64,000 nucleotides of DNA from Henricia sp. BOLD:AAB3569. Lineage: Eukaryota > Echinodermata > Asteroidea > Spinulosida > Echinasteridae. The translations under genes were made by a program, and so were the position numbers. The stretch is from assembly GCA_037783545.1 (NCBI GenBank), contig JBBELK010000060.1, forward strand, positions 2,108,001-2,172,000. The letters run 5' to 3'. Below the pieces are notes generated by a model. The model did not search any database, was not told the DNA's origin, and saw nothing but the letters and a program-made list of their open reading frames with translations. Every line of letters begins with the position of its first letter. The first letter of the stretch is position 1. Below, one piece after another: positions 47,313 through 60,120 of the stretch.

Positions 47313-47660
47313 GTGTCCGCATTGGACTTGTTTTTTGAAAGGTTTTACGTACATGTAGACGATGGTAAAATGAAAAATTGCTACATTTTACTGCTGTCAG
47401 CATATGGACTTTTTTGACATGGGGAATTTTTACCGAGACCTTGTGAGAGCATGCGCAGTGTCCCTTTGCAGTATGAGCTTCACGGCCCAGATGTACGCTT
47501 CCGGAGCACTTTTACCGACTTGATGTGTCCGCATTGGACTTATTGTCTCGGGAAAAGTTACCTGGTCAATTTTCCTGAGCAGCAGTTGGCCAGGAACAGT
47601 ACTCGTGAAAAGTTACTGAGAGGAAAACTTCCTAGGCTGACTGCACTGGATTAAAAATGG
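47313..47660. mobile_element. MITE with GTCCGCATTGGACTTG termini, copy 1
   Basis: GTGTCCGCATTGGACTTGTT starts the element. An internal GTGTCCGCATTGGACTTA and CGGGAAAAGTTACCTGGTCA recur in copies at 59794-60120 (reverse) and 63381-63778. The right end here is eroded (GACTGCACTGGATTAAA). Confidence 0.65.
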
Positions 47661-50600
47661 GAAAGTATTTATTAAAAGTGTTTATAAATGCTAAACAAGG
47701 TGCAGACTAAATATACCGGTATAGACGTTGTGCACTTTGTTTATATATAAACCGCCCTCTGGTGAAAAATGGTTGTCGTTATGCGCACGCATCCAGTTTT
47801 TGCATAAATTTGGTTTGGTAATAGAGAGGTTTCGCAAGTTGACGAATACGGTTACGAATGCGGATATATATCATGTCCACACTAAACTAGGTTTAGCACT
47901 GTGTGAATACGATTTGCTAAATCTGCTCTGCGCTTGGCTTTGTTTTCAGCTGATGTTCCTTACTTTCACGTGGGCATGACTTATTAAATTCGATCGGTAT
48001 TCATAGAAGATACATCACAAAGAAACAAAATGCATACAACTTATTAATCCATCACGAAAAAAGCGAAAAATCTGAATAACCGGTATCTTTTTTTATCCTA
48101 TGCGTATGGAGGCCGATACCCGTTATTCACGCGTATGAAAACATGTGTACTACGGTTACGCGTCACGAGAAGCGCATAGAGTCATGACGTATCCGTATCC
48201 GTGTCAGTGCGAAACTATGAGCTCCCTGTTGATTCCAAAGGTCATTTTGACATGTGACCTCATTCCTAAACCAAATTTATGCAAAACATGATGCGTGCGC
48301 ATAATTAACGCCGAGCATGTTTTGCTTTGCTGTGACATCGGAGGGTACATTGTCTTTACAGAACATGTAATACTTGTTAGAACGCTCTCTTGATATAAAG
48401 CTCCTCCATTCCAATGTAAAACTGTTTTGTCAAGCCCTTATGTAATTTGCATAATGTGGAAGACTGATCGTTCTGTGGACACAAAGCACACTCTACCAGT
48501 GTTCTAATGAGTTTACTATACATGCCTGCAGTACATCCTCTTACATGTATGTTTGGCACAAGTGCTGTGTTATTTGTATAGCGCCCTCTAGGTGAAATGC
48601 AGGAATCCTTACACTAGTATAGATTCGTGTTCAAATTAAGCTACATCTACCATTAGTTCTGAGACTTTATCTGAATTTTTGAAAATATTCAATTCTGATT
48701 TTACAATCTGGTTTCACATTTTGAAAATCAATTAAATTGATCCTTACAAGCGTTTGCCCTTAACTTTTTTCCCAACTGGCCAACAGGGCCAGTTGGCTAA
48801 AGTCTTAACTGCATGGCCCGTCGGCATTTCAAGTCACCTGGTTTAATACCGTTAACATTTCTGGTTGTTCTTTTTAAACACAGTCGACCACTTGTGCTTG
48901 CAATAACCACATTTGAGTCAATAAATTAGGAAAAGTTGGTAGTCATAAGGTTTCTCCCCAGTACAAGTTTGAAAATGTGTGGTACATTTTAGAATTTTCT
49001 AGTGAATTTTAGAGCTATTCTGGAGTCTTGAAAGGCTCTTTTGTTATAAATTCTCACGGATGCATGTTTTTGTGCACATTAAATAGTTTTGCTATAAACA
49101 AAATAAAAAATTGGACAGGAAGGATTTATATTACCTGTACAAACCCTTTGGACAAACTCTATAAATGCAGACTAGGTGTAATAGAAAAACAAAAAATCAT
49201 ATTTAAAGCATGGAGCTTTTATAGCTCCATGTTTAAAGTAACAAAACGGTGATCCGCATGCTGGTTGGCCTCTTCTCAAGCCGCTGACTTGGGTTTAATG
49301 TGTTCCCGCGCATTGCTCTTTGCAAGCTTTTTGTGCTGTTGCACAGTGAACGTATTGGAATATTACATACAAGGCTAGCTACCATGCATAAGCATGCATG
49401 GCCGCGCCGCGCGGTGGACAGGGACTGGGCCGGCCGAGGACCTTATCAGAAGCGGTTTTTGTAGCCGTCAGAGTCTGAAGAACGATCAAAGTGTTTTCAT
49501 CAATCCTTTACGTTATATTTTTTTACGAAAGAGACTTTACGTACAGCCTGGGTCTCTTATTTTAACTGGCCAACCGGACCATTTTGGGAGGCTTTCCAGC
49601 TGGCCTGAGACGATTTCAACTGTCATTTGGCCAACGGACCAGTGCTAATTCGAACGCTGCCTTAATTCATTTTCAATTATAAACCCCATCGTGAAAATTG
49701 AATAAGACATACATGTATTTATTTTAGCTAGTCTGCCAAAGCACAAAATGCAATATTAAAATGTTATTGTGTTTCCCAGAACAGCATTCAAGAAAAACAT
49801 CTAAGAAACAATTGTTACGTCTCTTGCGGGTAGACTCCATGTGACTGTCGGCGCATTGTTTTGGTGCGTTGGCGCTTACGCAAATTTGTAAAATCGAAGG
49901 AATAAATATTCAGTTTTTAAAAATCTGAATATTTGGATTTTAAGATCCTAATATCTCTCAAAAGCAGTTCCAATACTCATTCAGGAATTAGATGGCAGCC
50001 ATGCAACTGTGATAAACTCATTTGAGTTGAGTGCACTGCTATGCAAATAAAAACTGACTAGGGTCCGGTCTAGTAATTATCCCATGTACTTGTTGGTCTA
50101 CCCTTGCAGTTTTTCCCTTGCTAATCCAGGTTTGTTTGCCTGCACTTCCACAAGTGACATGTCCAAAGTTTTGCAAACAGTAACAATAGACAAATTCCAA
50201 ATTAACAAATTTATGACCGATCTGCGCACTTCCATTGCTTAACACGAAGAGCCTCTTTATCTAACCCGGAAGTGAACTAATGTACGCACGTGAATGCACA
50301 ATCAGTGCTACATGCCAAGCAGAACAGCACACATACATGCACACTCAGTCACTGTACAATATTGTACCTGTAGCACATGCGTACTGCCAACATGACACGA
50401 AGAGCCTAGGTTTCAATGTGGAAGTGTGCAGAATGGGCTAATGTAAAATTCGTCTACTACAATGTGGCCAGAGTTATATAGCAAGAGAGTATGCTTTTCA
50501 AACAGGGCTGTAGTCAAGTCCCCAATTTCTTGAGTCGGAGTCCAGCATGCATCCGAGTCTTTTGCAGGCTGAGTCCCAGTCCCGAATCCTTGTTTCAATC

Positions 50601-51390
50601 TCTAGTGCATTATATTGCTGTCAAGTGCCAATGATCTCTGGCAGCTCGTAGGCTAAGTTTGCTTTATAGCCCAAGGAAAGTATTTCTTTGAGAGGTGAAA
50701 TAAATTTGGAGTGCTCGAAATCATTTCAAGCAGTTTAGGGTTGAGGAGTGCAAGTGTTTTAATAATTGATCATGGACAAAATAATGTGGGACACCCCAGC
50801 TGGCTCTTAATTTTCCCATGGAATGTTTATCTGGTTTTCAACAAGCTACAACAAGTTTGGCCATACACTCATCAACAACTCAAGGGTTGAGCCACGCTCC
50901 AGAAAAAAAGTGTCCCAACTATTTTGCCCAATACCGTGTAGACTTGTCAGGAATACTGCAGTTGGCAGCTTTCCAAATGTGAAGTATACATACAGGCAGT
51001 TAACCGAACTGGAAACTTGTGACCGCCGAGTTGTTACACTCTAAAGACACGTGTTCTCTTTTTGCTCTCAAGTAATAATTCCTTAGAGTTAGTACTATTG
51101 CCTGTGAAATGATGTCTCACCACTACCCTGGAAACAAAACGCAGACGGTCTCTTAAGCCGAGTTGCCACAAGTGACAATCGCTCCTTGTTGTATTAGTGA
51201 AATGTAGACAGTTTGGACAGTTTCCAATCAAACCTTGCGGGAATATCTCTTACAATAATCCTCTGAGCCAAAATGGAGTGGTAACTATGGATAAAAGAGC
51301 CAGGAAGTATTTTCCAAAAGCTAGATTTTCCGGATACCCACGGGGAGCAAATTGAGTTGAATCTTTTTTCTTCAACTTTGCATGAACTCT
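47661..51390. other. No gene supported
   Basis: Positions 47825-48240 have an inverted relation (CGCAAGTTGACGAATACGGT against GTATCCGTATCCGTGTCAGT) suggesting an old element. Positions 48770-48830 and 49555-49640 share GGCCAACTGG words. Positions 50505-50640 carry GAGTCGGAGTCC repeats. No splice-bounded frame is recognised. Confidence 0.45.
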
Positions 51391-51672
51391 TCACTGTCTG
51401 GTGATAGTTTCCAGAGAGATGCCTCCACGGAAATAGTCAACTCTTTCAAGATATGTCTGATAGTCTCCCTCTGAGGTGTACGTGCATTGTACTCTGATTA
51501 CATCAGTTGAGCTGCAAGTGCTTGAAATCCAGGGTTTAGAAATGGATGAGTTTTGGTAAAAAGAAGTTGTGCAGCAGTCCTCCCTTGGGCCATTGTGCTG
51601 GACTGTCCAGCCTAAAGAGGCTACATCAAAATCCAGATTTTGCAGGATTTTATAGGGTTTCCTGTCCTCCAC
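51391..51672 (-). other. Unrecognised open frame
   Basis: This is a 93-codon minus-strand frame (GWTVQHNGPREDCCTTSFYQ… SEGDYQTYLERVDYFRGG) with balanced composition. Frames continue, broken by stops, to about 51040. It could be a relic of a coding sequence or transposon. Its 5' part is inside the local 207-bp duplication. Confidence 0.3.
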
Positions 51673-52014
51673 CTGCTCATAAAACTATACTATGTCTTGT
51701 TTAGAAGCCTGCTAATCACGGTATAACAAAGACGTTTTTTAAGACAATAAACTGAAGTGCCTCTAAATGTGGGTCTGCATTTAGGGGGAGCGGAGTGGGG
51801 GGTGCTGGACTGTCTAGCCTGAACAGGCTACATCAAAATCCAGGTTTTGCAGGATTTTATAGGGTTTCCTGTCCTCCACCTGCTCATAAAACTATACTAT
51901 GTCTTGTTTAGAAGCCTGCTAATCACGGTATAACAAAGACGTTTTTTAAGACGATGAACTGAAGTGCCTCTGAATGTGGGTCTGGTTATGGGGGGAGTGG
52001 GGGTGCAGAAGAGT
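51601..52014. repeat. Tandem duplication, 207-bp unit
   Basis: GACTGTCCAGCCTAAAGAGG through AAGTGCCTCTAAATGTGGGT recurs 207 bases later with few changes (for example AGATTTTGC/AGGTTTTGC). The second unit ends near GGGGGAGTGGGGGTGC. Confidence 0.9.
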
Positions 52015-52254
52015 ATAATACTGTACAGTGTGCAGATTTGTTCTCTGATTGCTTTCAGTTTTTAGATATGAGATTTGTGGGTGGTTAAAAGGTTTTCCCC
52101 CAAATTGGTATCCAAATTGTGACAAGGCAGTACATTTATGGCATCTTCAACAACCAAGGCCCTTTATGCCACCTATACTACTACGTGTGTAAAAAAAAAA
52201 ATGTCCTACTTTCGATCTTAAATAAACTTGTCATTTTTCAACGGATTTAAAGGC

Positions 52255-52360
52255 ACAGGCTGGTCAGCTATTCGCGCGTGCCAAATTCGTGCCATGAAAT
52301 ACGCAGCTCCAAAGCAAATGCATGGAGCTGCGTAATTCGTGGCACGAATTTGGCGCGTGG
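52255..52360. repeat. Palindromic repeat related to 41389
   Basis: CGCGCCAAATTCGTGCCA-type arms around AATACGCAGCTCCAAAGCAA pair with GGAGCTGCGTAATTCGTGGC. Same family as 41389-41520. Confidence 0.7.
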
Positions 52361-53474
52361 AAAACCATATGAAGAAAAAAGTCAATTTCAGAATTCGCAC
52401 TTTCGACTGCCTCCTTCAATGTCACTACATCACTGGAGACAGTGGTGGAATGTGTGTGCTGCAGCTGAAAGCTTCTGAAGGAATGCAGGATCACTCCAAA
52501 TGTTATTGCAAACCATCTCGATCGTTTCATGCAATTGGTCAAGAGGTGCAAAGGGACCTCAAACATACACAATATCCTTGACAATGGCGGATGCCAAGTC
52601 GAAAGTGGCAAATTCTGAAATTTAGGGGAATTTTTTCGTATGACTTTTTAATCTCACCCTCTTGGACAAAACTGATGAAACTCACTGTTTTAATACATGA
52701 TCTGAAATTTTGGCCTAAATCCGTTGGAAAATGACAGTTATTTAAGATCAAATGTAGGGCATGTTTTTCTTGACACGTAGTATATACGGTATTACGTAGC
52801 TTTTAATTTTTAAAATATCAATTTAAGATGATGATGATGGAGGTACAGTTTTAGAAGTGGGAGGAAAACCCCCAGGGAAATCCCCGGGGGAAAACCCACG
52901 CAGTCAAGTAGGGACTGCAAACCCAATCCACATATACAGTCCAGGAATCGAACTTGGGACGCCATTTGAAAGGCCGGGGGAAAAAAAACCAATATGTCAA
53001 CTCTACCGCCTAACGTGTACATGGCGTCCCAAAAGTCTTGGGGAGAAAATCAGGTTTTCTCCACTTTACAAAGGGACTGTTATATCATTTCATGCCACGG
53101 CAGAGAAGAATAACAGATATCGTTTTGCATTTCTGCAAGGCTGGAGACATTGCCGCCCCCTATCCCACACAACAATAGAGGCCTTGACGCACAGCTAGCA
53201 GTTTGAACGAACTCGCGATACATACAAAAATACAATGCAAAATATGACAAGTTTCACTGATTTACACCTTTACGATGCGGCTCGGGCTATTATCACTCTT
53301 CTAGGCCCGAAGCCGGTTTTAAACGTATACACTTGTTTAAGACTGGCCAAATCCACTTTTATTCCCTTATTTTAAAATATTTAAAAAATGGCACAAGCAG
53401 CAAAAAAGAAAAACGAGGCGGAAAAGCGATGATGAATTCGGAAAATTTGAACTATTACCGGAAGGGGACAGCAC

Positions 53475-54012
53475 TTAAAGGCCCTGTAGATGATCTGTTT
53501 TTGAGCGATTCTGCGAATAAAACCATTATAAATCAAAAGAAAGACATCAACAAACTCATCCAAAGAAATTTCAGCTTTGTCAAATGTACCACGTTTAAAA
53601 AAACCATGAAAATCCATATGCGTTTTCCTGGTCTTGGCGGGATGTTTCAAATATTCGTTCTCAGTTGATCGGGTACGTGGCTTGCGTCATGCACTCTGTG
53701 GCGCACATCATATACTGCGTGTGCGCGGCGCGCGATCCATAAAAATGCATCGCGTTGGAACACGAACACGCAGTACACAGCGCCCATGCATTTTGGACCG
53801 CGTAGATGCGAACCAAAAATAAGTAAATCGTTTGCAAACGATCTAAATAATTTCATCTTTACGGATTATTTTCTGGTAAAATTATATCATTTTGAGCGGA
53901 AACCTTTCATTGGATAGTTGCTATTAATTCAATCTTTACTTTCAGAACTTTTCCCCTGTAAACTCGTCGATTACTTTTTGGGGTCATTGCAAATGATCCA
54001 CTGGGCCTTTAA
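53475..54012. mobile_element. TTAA MITE, GGCCCAGTG family, full copy
   Basis: The left end is TTAAAGGCCCTGTAGATGAT and the right is the complement of TTAAAGGCCCAGTGGATCAT. It is the reverse orientation of 3578-4114 with a very similar interior. TTAA is intact at both borders. Confidence 0.85.
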
Positions 54013-54689
54013 GCGGGTTGGCGTTGCACAAGTGAGGATCCTCCCCGTCCAACTAGGGGTTGAATTTCCCCCGGGGTGAGATAAACCTGGTTTGGCCGAA
54101 ACAAGTGTGAAACGATGCAAGGTTGAACATTCACATTTCAACCCCGGGGCAGCCGGTCTCGGAGTTCGCCCCGAGTTGAGCGGTGTAGTATGAAAAGGCC
54201 TTTAAAGTCCCTGTTAAAACAGCTATGTCTACATATGATGCACTATATGTATATGTGTTTGCCTGTCGGCCACAAGTTCGTTTAGCTGTAAAATCATGCT
54301 TCATTGACGACATTTTTGTTCTAAAAATACTTTTGATTGCAACCACATTACAACCACATGCCCTAGGTGCTAGTCACTCGATAGCTAGCTTATAGCTTAA
54401 TGCATGGCCAGCCATAGTTATGGCAAAGTTAGAAATGTGGATGCGTTCACAATTTGCGAGTTAATGAACAATAATGCAATTATAATCTTTAAAAAAAATC
54501 ATGTTACTTTATAAAACATTTTAAAACTCAACGTGTTTACAAGACAATGAACACGCAATTTTGTCATCTTGACAACTTATCTCGTGAATCTTTTAACAAA
54601 GGGCTGATTTATAGCGAAAGTGAAATATTAGTCAAAAATAGGTTTATTGGAATTGAGCCCAAGAAACAAAAGCTACTCTTCTTAAAAGA

Positions 54690-54850
54690 AAGTGGTTTTT
54701 GCCCATCACGACGCGGTATGCACTACATGTATATACTCAGTGCGTTTTTCCGAGGACACGCTAAAACTCATAGTGTGCTCTGGCGGGACTCGAACCCACA
54801 ACCTCCTGCATACTAGGCAGACATCTTAACCACTCGACCACCAAGCATGC
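54690..54850 (-). repeat. Thr-tRNA-like SINE, copy 2 (reverse)
   Basis: On the minus strand the head reads …GTGGTTAAGATGTCTGCCTA, loop CTAGTAT (anticodon AGT), then GGTTCGAGTCCCGCC. The tail is AGCGTGTCCTCGG through GCATACCGCGTCGTGATGGG, the same subtype as 55219-55322. Confidence 0.7.
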
Positions 54851-55039
54851 CGATGGGTATGGTGGGTTCAATGGTCCTACAGCGGGCGTGTGTAATTTAT
54901 ATTAAATAATTAGAATTATATGTCAGAAGTTGATTTAGACTTGCGTCGGGGAAATTTCCCCGACGCAAGTCTAAATCAACTTCTGACTTATTGCAATCCC
55001 TGTTGCGAAATGATTAGAACCGGCCATTCAACACCGGCT

Positions 55040-55200
55040 AGCTCGGTGGTCGAGTGGTTAAGACGTCTGCCTTGTATGCAGGAGGTCGTGGGTTCGAGTC
55101 TCACCCGAGCACGCTATGAAGTTTTTCATAGTGTCTCGGGAAAGCACTGAGTATACAGTGTTCATAATTAAGTCGGGTAAGGGCAAAAACAACCTTACTT
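55040..55200 (+). repeat. Thr-tRNA-like SINE, copy 3
   Basis: The 72-base head 55040-55111 has anticodon loop CTTGTAT (TGT), a 5-bp anticodon stem with one G-T, and T arm GTGGG/CTCAC. The tail follows as in copy 1. Confidence 0.75.
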
Positions 55201-55218
55201 AACATAGAATTATATGAT

Positions 55219-55322
55219 TGCGTTCGAGTCCCGCCCGAGCATGTTATGAGTTTTAGCGTGTCCTCGGGAAATGCACTTAGTATATAGTGCATACCGCGTC
55301 GTGATGGGCAAAAATTACTTAA
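55219..55322 (+). repeat. Partial SINE tail
   Basis: GCGTTCGAGTCCCGCCCGAG, then tail GTGTCCTCGGGAAATGCACT and CGCGTCGTGATGGGCAAAAA. It lacks the 5' half of the head. It forms an inverted pair with 54690-54850. Confidence 0.7.
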
Positions 55323-55629
55323 CATCATTTGTACCGACATATTTCCAAAGATTATTATATTATCTCATTGGTTCTCTAGCAGTCCATGTACAGGGCACTA
55401 AATATTACGACATGAAGGGTCTATATATAACTCGGTGTATTTTCAACTGCATTTTTCAAGGCAACATATATATTTTGCCTTCAAAACAAGAAAAGGAATA
55501 TAAAATCCCATTTCTAAAATTATGTTCTCACTTGAAAACCTGGGTGTTTGTGTCTAATTTGCCTGTTTGGTACCATGCAAGTTTAATGCATTTATATTTG
55601 AGAAAATGGCAAAACAAAACATTGCTATG

Positions 55630-57480
55630 AAGCCACACACACTGCATTTGGCAATTCTATCTAACCCATGCACTAGAAACCATTAAATTCCAACCTCCTC
55701 CAAAATGGTTCCTTCCATCCGGTCACATGATCAAACATCCGGTTTCCTCATCCTTTTGATTGATGAAAAAAATTGCCTCCAGAATAAAGAGAGAGAAAGA
55801 AAGCGCCATTCTCCATTCAGTGATTACACAAGGTTGAGCATTTCCAGTTTGCGGAGAGGGGAGAGCATATGGACGTACATGTAAATATAGCGTGCAGTCT
55901 TACAGCCTATGGTTTCCGTGAATATTCTGTTGTAAAGGCCATTGCAATTTCAATCACTACACACATATTCATGTATATCTTCTTGTAAATGTTCGCTTTT
56001 CACGGAAATAATGCAAATAGATTTAGACTAATTTTATTCCCTCGGATAATTACTCCCTGTCTTGGTTAATGGAAGAGCCCGAAGGCCCTATCTAATCATA
56101 TGGTTCAATATCCGGTGCCAGATGTGTATACTCGGACTAAATTAATACTCGTCAAGGAGAATTTATCTTGGGAAGACGAAGAGAGGAAAAAAATACACCA
56201 ACACACGGGCCAATGTGTTTCTTAGATCATGGCATATTTTTTACTGGAAAAATTGCAATTCATTATATTTGGCTGGGAAATTGTAAATAAATCATAGTGA
56301 ATGTGTCTTAAAGACTGCTATACCGGTATCTGATTCTTGAATTTTCATGTTTTTTGTGATAGCCTTTATTAATTCAAATTTGTATGTACCCCGGAGTGGG
56401 AATTTTCTTTCAATACCAAATACATGTACATATACATATGAAGAATTTTATAATGTCTAGTACATGTACATTGTGTACATGATGATGAAAACTACCCATT
56501 GAACTAAATACATGTACGCTCATCAATCTGGCACCTCTTGGCAAAGTGGAATGTCCCAAATGGCCATGTGACTTAACATCCGGAGCAATCTACCAATTAG
56601 TGGCCTGTTGTGTGCTTGGCCATAAAATGCACTCGCAGGAGAAAAAAAAGGAATGGATAGATTTGCTTGGTTTTCTGGGGCTCTTCCAAAATAAAATGCT
56701 GTTACCGTCAGCCTTGGGCCTTATTCCCCAAATGTTCCAATTCTGTTTTGCTTGTTACTTTTATTTATTGTAAAATGCTGGTTACCCTTTGTGATTTCCT
56801 ATATCTGAAAATTATCTGAATTTCATACTCAGTAACCCTAAACAAATAACTGATTTCAAAATTGGCAAATGCTGACTAGGTATTTGTGTTTATGGTCTGC
56901 CAAAAGAAGCAAGTCTACGTATGTATTTTGCCTCTTTTTTCCCCCCATAAACCAGGCTTTCAAGGTGATACATCTGCTGTCATAGGTGCATTATAATGGA
57001 AGATACGTAATTAGGCAGTCCTGTTGATTTAAGACTCATCTTGCATACAGAATAACAAATGCAAAATTTGGTAGAATAGTAATTTCTGTCCACCAATAAT
57101 GCACTTTTAACCTGGCGCAACAAATTGGTATAAATTAAAAGTCTTATTCTTCCAGTGTTTGCATTACAAACAAGATTTTACATACTGCAGTTATGTACAT
57201 GCCACATGGACTTGAATCGCTCCCTGATCCATAGAATCATCTTGTGGCCAGTACGGTGGCCTGCATAGCATCCGGCTGTGCATGAAGGCACGTCGCCCAG
57301 CTAATTCACCTCCGCATCCGGCTGGTGGGGCCTAACTTTGCACCAAGCAGTCAGATATGTTATGAGGCTAGGTTCATGTTCAGCATTTCTCTCCCAATGG
57401 GTGATATGTAATATGGCGTACGTGGTATTTACAAACTGGCTGATCTGTAGTTATGCAAGTTTAGACTATGGTAACATGTA
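55630..57480. other. Repeat-poor island, possible regulatory DNA
   Basis: No known repeat of this window and no coding exon is seen. Words such as GACTAATTTTATTCCCTCGG, TAATTACTCCCTG and CTAATCATATGG resemble homeodomain-type cores. Conservation cannot be judged from one sequence. Confidence 0.3.
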
Positions 57481-57483
57481 TAC

Positions 57484-57835
57484 TTAAAGGATCTTAAGTC
57501 CAGATTTTGCCAGAAAATGGATTTCGTTCTAACCGAAAAATCATATAAAATACCTGCCCAAAATACTATCCATGGGAAGAAAACAGGCAATTTGCAATTT
57601 CCAATTTGGGCGTATAAGGTTGGTGTAATCCACTTCACTGCTTTATGGAACGGATAAATTATAGTTTACAAAACATCATTGGTTTTTTGACGATATCCTT
57701 GAAAATATACGGATTGAGAGCACAAAATTTCACAATGGTAATGAGAAAAATATGGTAAAAATGATATTGTATCAAAATCTCAACACCCATGGGAAAAATG
57801 GGGGGCTCAACAAAGTGTTCTGGACACTCCTTTAA
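57484..57835. mobile_element. TTAA element, GGATTTCGTTCTAA family, full copy
   Basis: TTAAAGGATCTTAAGTCCAG on the left is inverted with CTGGACACTCCTTTAA on the right. It is 352 bases with TTAA on both sides. Confidence 0.8.
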
Positions 57836-58084
57836 ATACAATAATTTCTGTGAAATTAATCTTCAGAAAACCTTTGCTGATTTCTACCCAGATTATTACA
57901 TGATGCAGTATGACACAAATTTCCAATTGATGTTTTTTTAAAAATTCCATTCATGAATTATCATTACATGTTGATAAAGGCAACGGTATATGTGCAACAT
58001 TACAGTAGTTTAGGGCTGTCTTTTCTGAAACAGATCAATAAGGGGAGAAAGCTTCTGTTGTTGGACCCAGAACACAAAATGGTC

Positions 58085-58230
58085 CTGGGAGCACGTCCCC
58101 GCCCTCCAAATTCCCCTCCCCTTCCCCCAACCCCACACACAAATTTCCAGTGCAACTGCCCCACCCCCACACGTACACACACACACAAATTTCCAGTGCC
58201 CCAACCCCCCCCCCCCCCCACCCCTCCCCA
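58085..58230. repeat. C-rich low-complexity tract
   Basis: Runs of C with CA dinucleotides include poly-C 58206-58219 and a duplicated ACACACAAATTTCCAGTGC. The long frames on both strands here are composition artefacts. Confidence 0.85.
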
Positions 58231-58535
58231 TGGAAAAAAACAGATACATGTAAGCCTAGTGTCCTAAAACAAAAAGGCAAGGAAACAGGAAAAAACATAG
58301 ATTTTTAGTAGTGGAGCTCCACTACTAAAAAGCAATGCGCCTCCTGTGCCCACCAGTAAAAAATCCTGGCTACGCCTCTGCATTGTTTTACTTAGCCCCA
58401 ATGATTAATAACAAATAACACAATTAGAAAACTTTTAAAAACAGGAACAACAGCATCAAATAACTGAAGAATAACTACCTTGTGTAAATTTTAGCCATAT
58501 ATTCAGTAATACTTCAGAAAACCATAACACAAATC

Positions 58536-58759
58536 CATGCATGGTTTTTGTGTTGAATGAATGGTAATATAAATGTCTGCAGGCGATTTTGTTTTATAAA
58601 GCACCTTTTGTTGTAAATTTCTCCCACAAAGGTACTGTTTTACATGGGAAAAATCATGTGGTGTTTGTTACCATTGCTATCAACACTTTTAGTCGGGTTT
58701 TTCTTGTCAACTCATGAAGACAAATTTTGGGTCAATGCAAATGATGCATTGGGGCTTTA
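58536..58759. repeat. TTAA-ended repeat, copy 2
   Basis: Matches 46727-46916, ending GATGCATTGGGGCTTTAA. Confidence 0.6.
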
Positions 58760-58789
58760 AGATACTGATGCTATTTTTAATGCTCTTAA

Positions 58790-59790
58790 ATTTTGTCATG
58801 GATGTTGATTACAGCGACATCAATGACAATCTGTTTACATAATATCTATACACTGTAATGAAATGCAAGTCACAATCACGAAGGAGAAATTTCATAATCT
58901 GTTTTGTAGAGGAACTACTGTCACTTCTTAATTCCTCTAGCAGCCAAGCCAGTAGGGCCGAGAGGATCTCACTATTCTCCTGAGATGTGGAATCGGCGCG
59001 GTTTCTTCCGGTCCAAAGCCGCACCTGTTCTCTCGAGGGGATTGGGACTGAAATTATCCCCAGTGAAGACAGCGGAGAGGAAGTAATGGGATGGTTCCGG
59101 TTCTGCACACGGCACAGGCATAATGAGGGATCACGGTGTATAGCAATCACTTATGTGCGTGTGTTACTGTGTGCAAAGACGGGACAAGGATGTAATCTGT
59201 TAATCATTACTAAAATATGTATAATTTGGTAATTCAAGAGTGTGGCGATTTAAAAAAAAAATTAAATTTGTGTTGGATATGATTTTCCAATGCCTAAATC
59301 TGCAATGTGAGAGAGAGGATGAATGTCAGTAATAGGAGGCTATATAAATCTTTTTTACTCGGAATTAGTCTTGATCTCTTGATTATTATTCATGTGATAA
59401 TAATTCATTGAGAAAACAAACAAAATATTGGATAAGGCATTATACCTTTTGCGATTTTAAGGAAAAAAGGAGGAAATTAGACGGGTATTTGTCTTTTTAC
59501 AGTAATGGCGGGCATTTGGCAACAGATTTGAGGTTTTTTTCCTACAAATGCTTCACGATCATCGATGGAAGAAATGCATTGAACCTGTAAGAAATTAACT
59601 AATAAGCCTGAAAAGGGTACAGGGTAACAAATTTCCCTATGTACAAATTGACTTGTGTAACAAAACTTACGCACAAATTAACTTATAACTTTCGGAACAA
59701 AAACACACAAAGGAGGTGTCCTCAGAAAATTTGTGCAGGAAAGCTGTAGACCGCAGTATACATAGGGCCTACATGTATTATGTATATATA
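58790..59790. other. Repeat-poor island
   Basis: A GC-richer block at 58910-59130 (CGGTCCAAAGCCGCACCTGT, CCCAGTGAAGACAGCGGAGA) has open frames on both strands but no recognised protein. An AT-rich block CTTGATTATTATTCATGTGA lies at 59375. Function is unknown. Confidence 0.3.
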
Positions 59791-59793
59791 GGC

Positions 59794-60120
59794 CTGTCCG
59801 CATTGGACTTTTTTGGGAAAACATATTGAGACGATTGGTACTTTCCCATTTTAAGTCCAATGCGAACAGCCTAGGACGTTTTCCTCTCAGTAACTTTTCC
59901 TCGTCCAGCGGTTACTTTTCCTGGCCAACTGCTGCCCAGGAAAATTCACCAGGGAACTTTTCCCGAGACAAGTCCAATGCGCGGACACATCGAGTCGGTA
60001 AATGCACTCAGGAAGCGTCCCTCCGGGCCGTGATAGTCATACTGCTAAGTAAAATTTAACAATTTTTTATTTTACCATTTTCTCAGTTAACCTACTGAAA
60101 AACAAGTCCAATGCGGACAC
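59794..60120. mobile_element. MITE with GTCCGCATTGGACTT termini, copy 2
   Basis: TGTCCGCATTGGACTTTTTT on the left and AACAAGTCCAATGCGGACA on the right are inverted. The orientation is opposite to copies 1 and 3. Confidence 0.8.

Noticed and set aside
58000..58298. Gly/Trp-rich and Pro-rich frames
   Set aside because: They are translations of a C-rich low-complexity tract.
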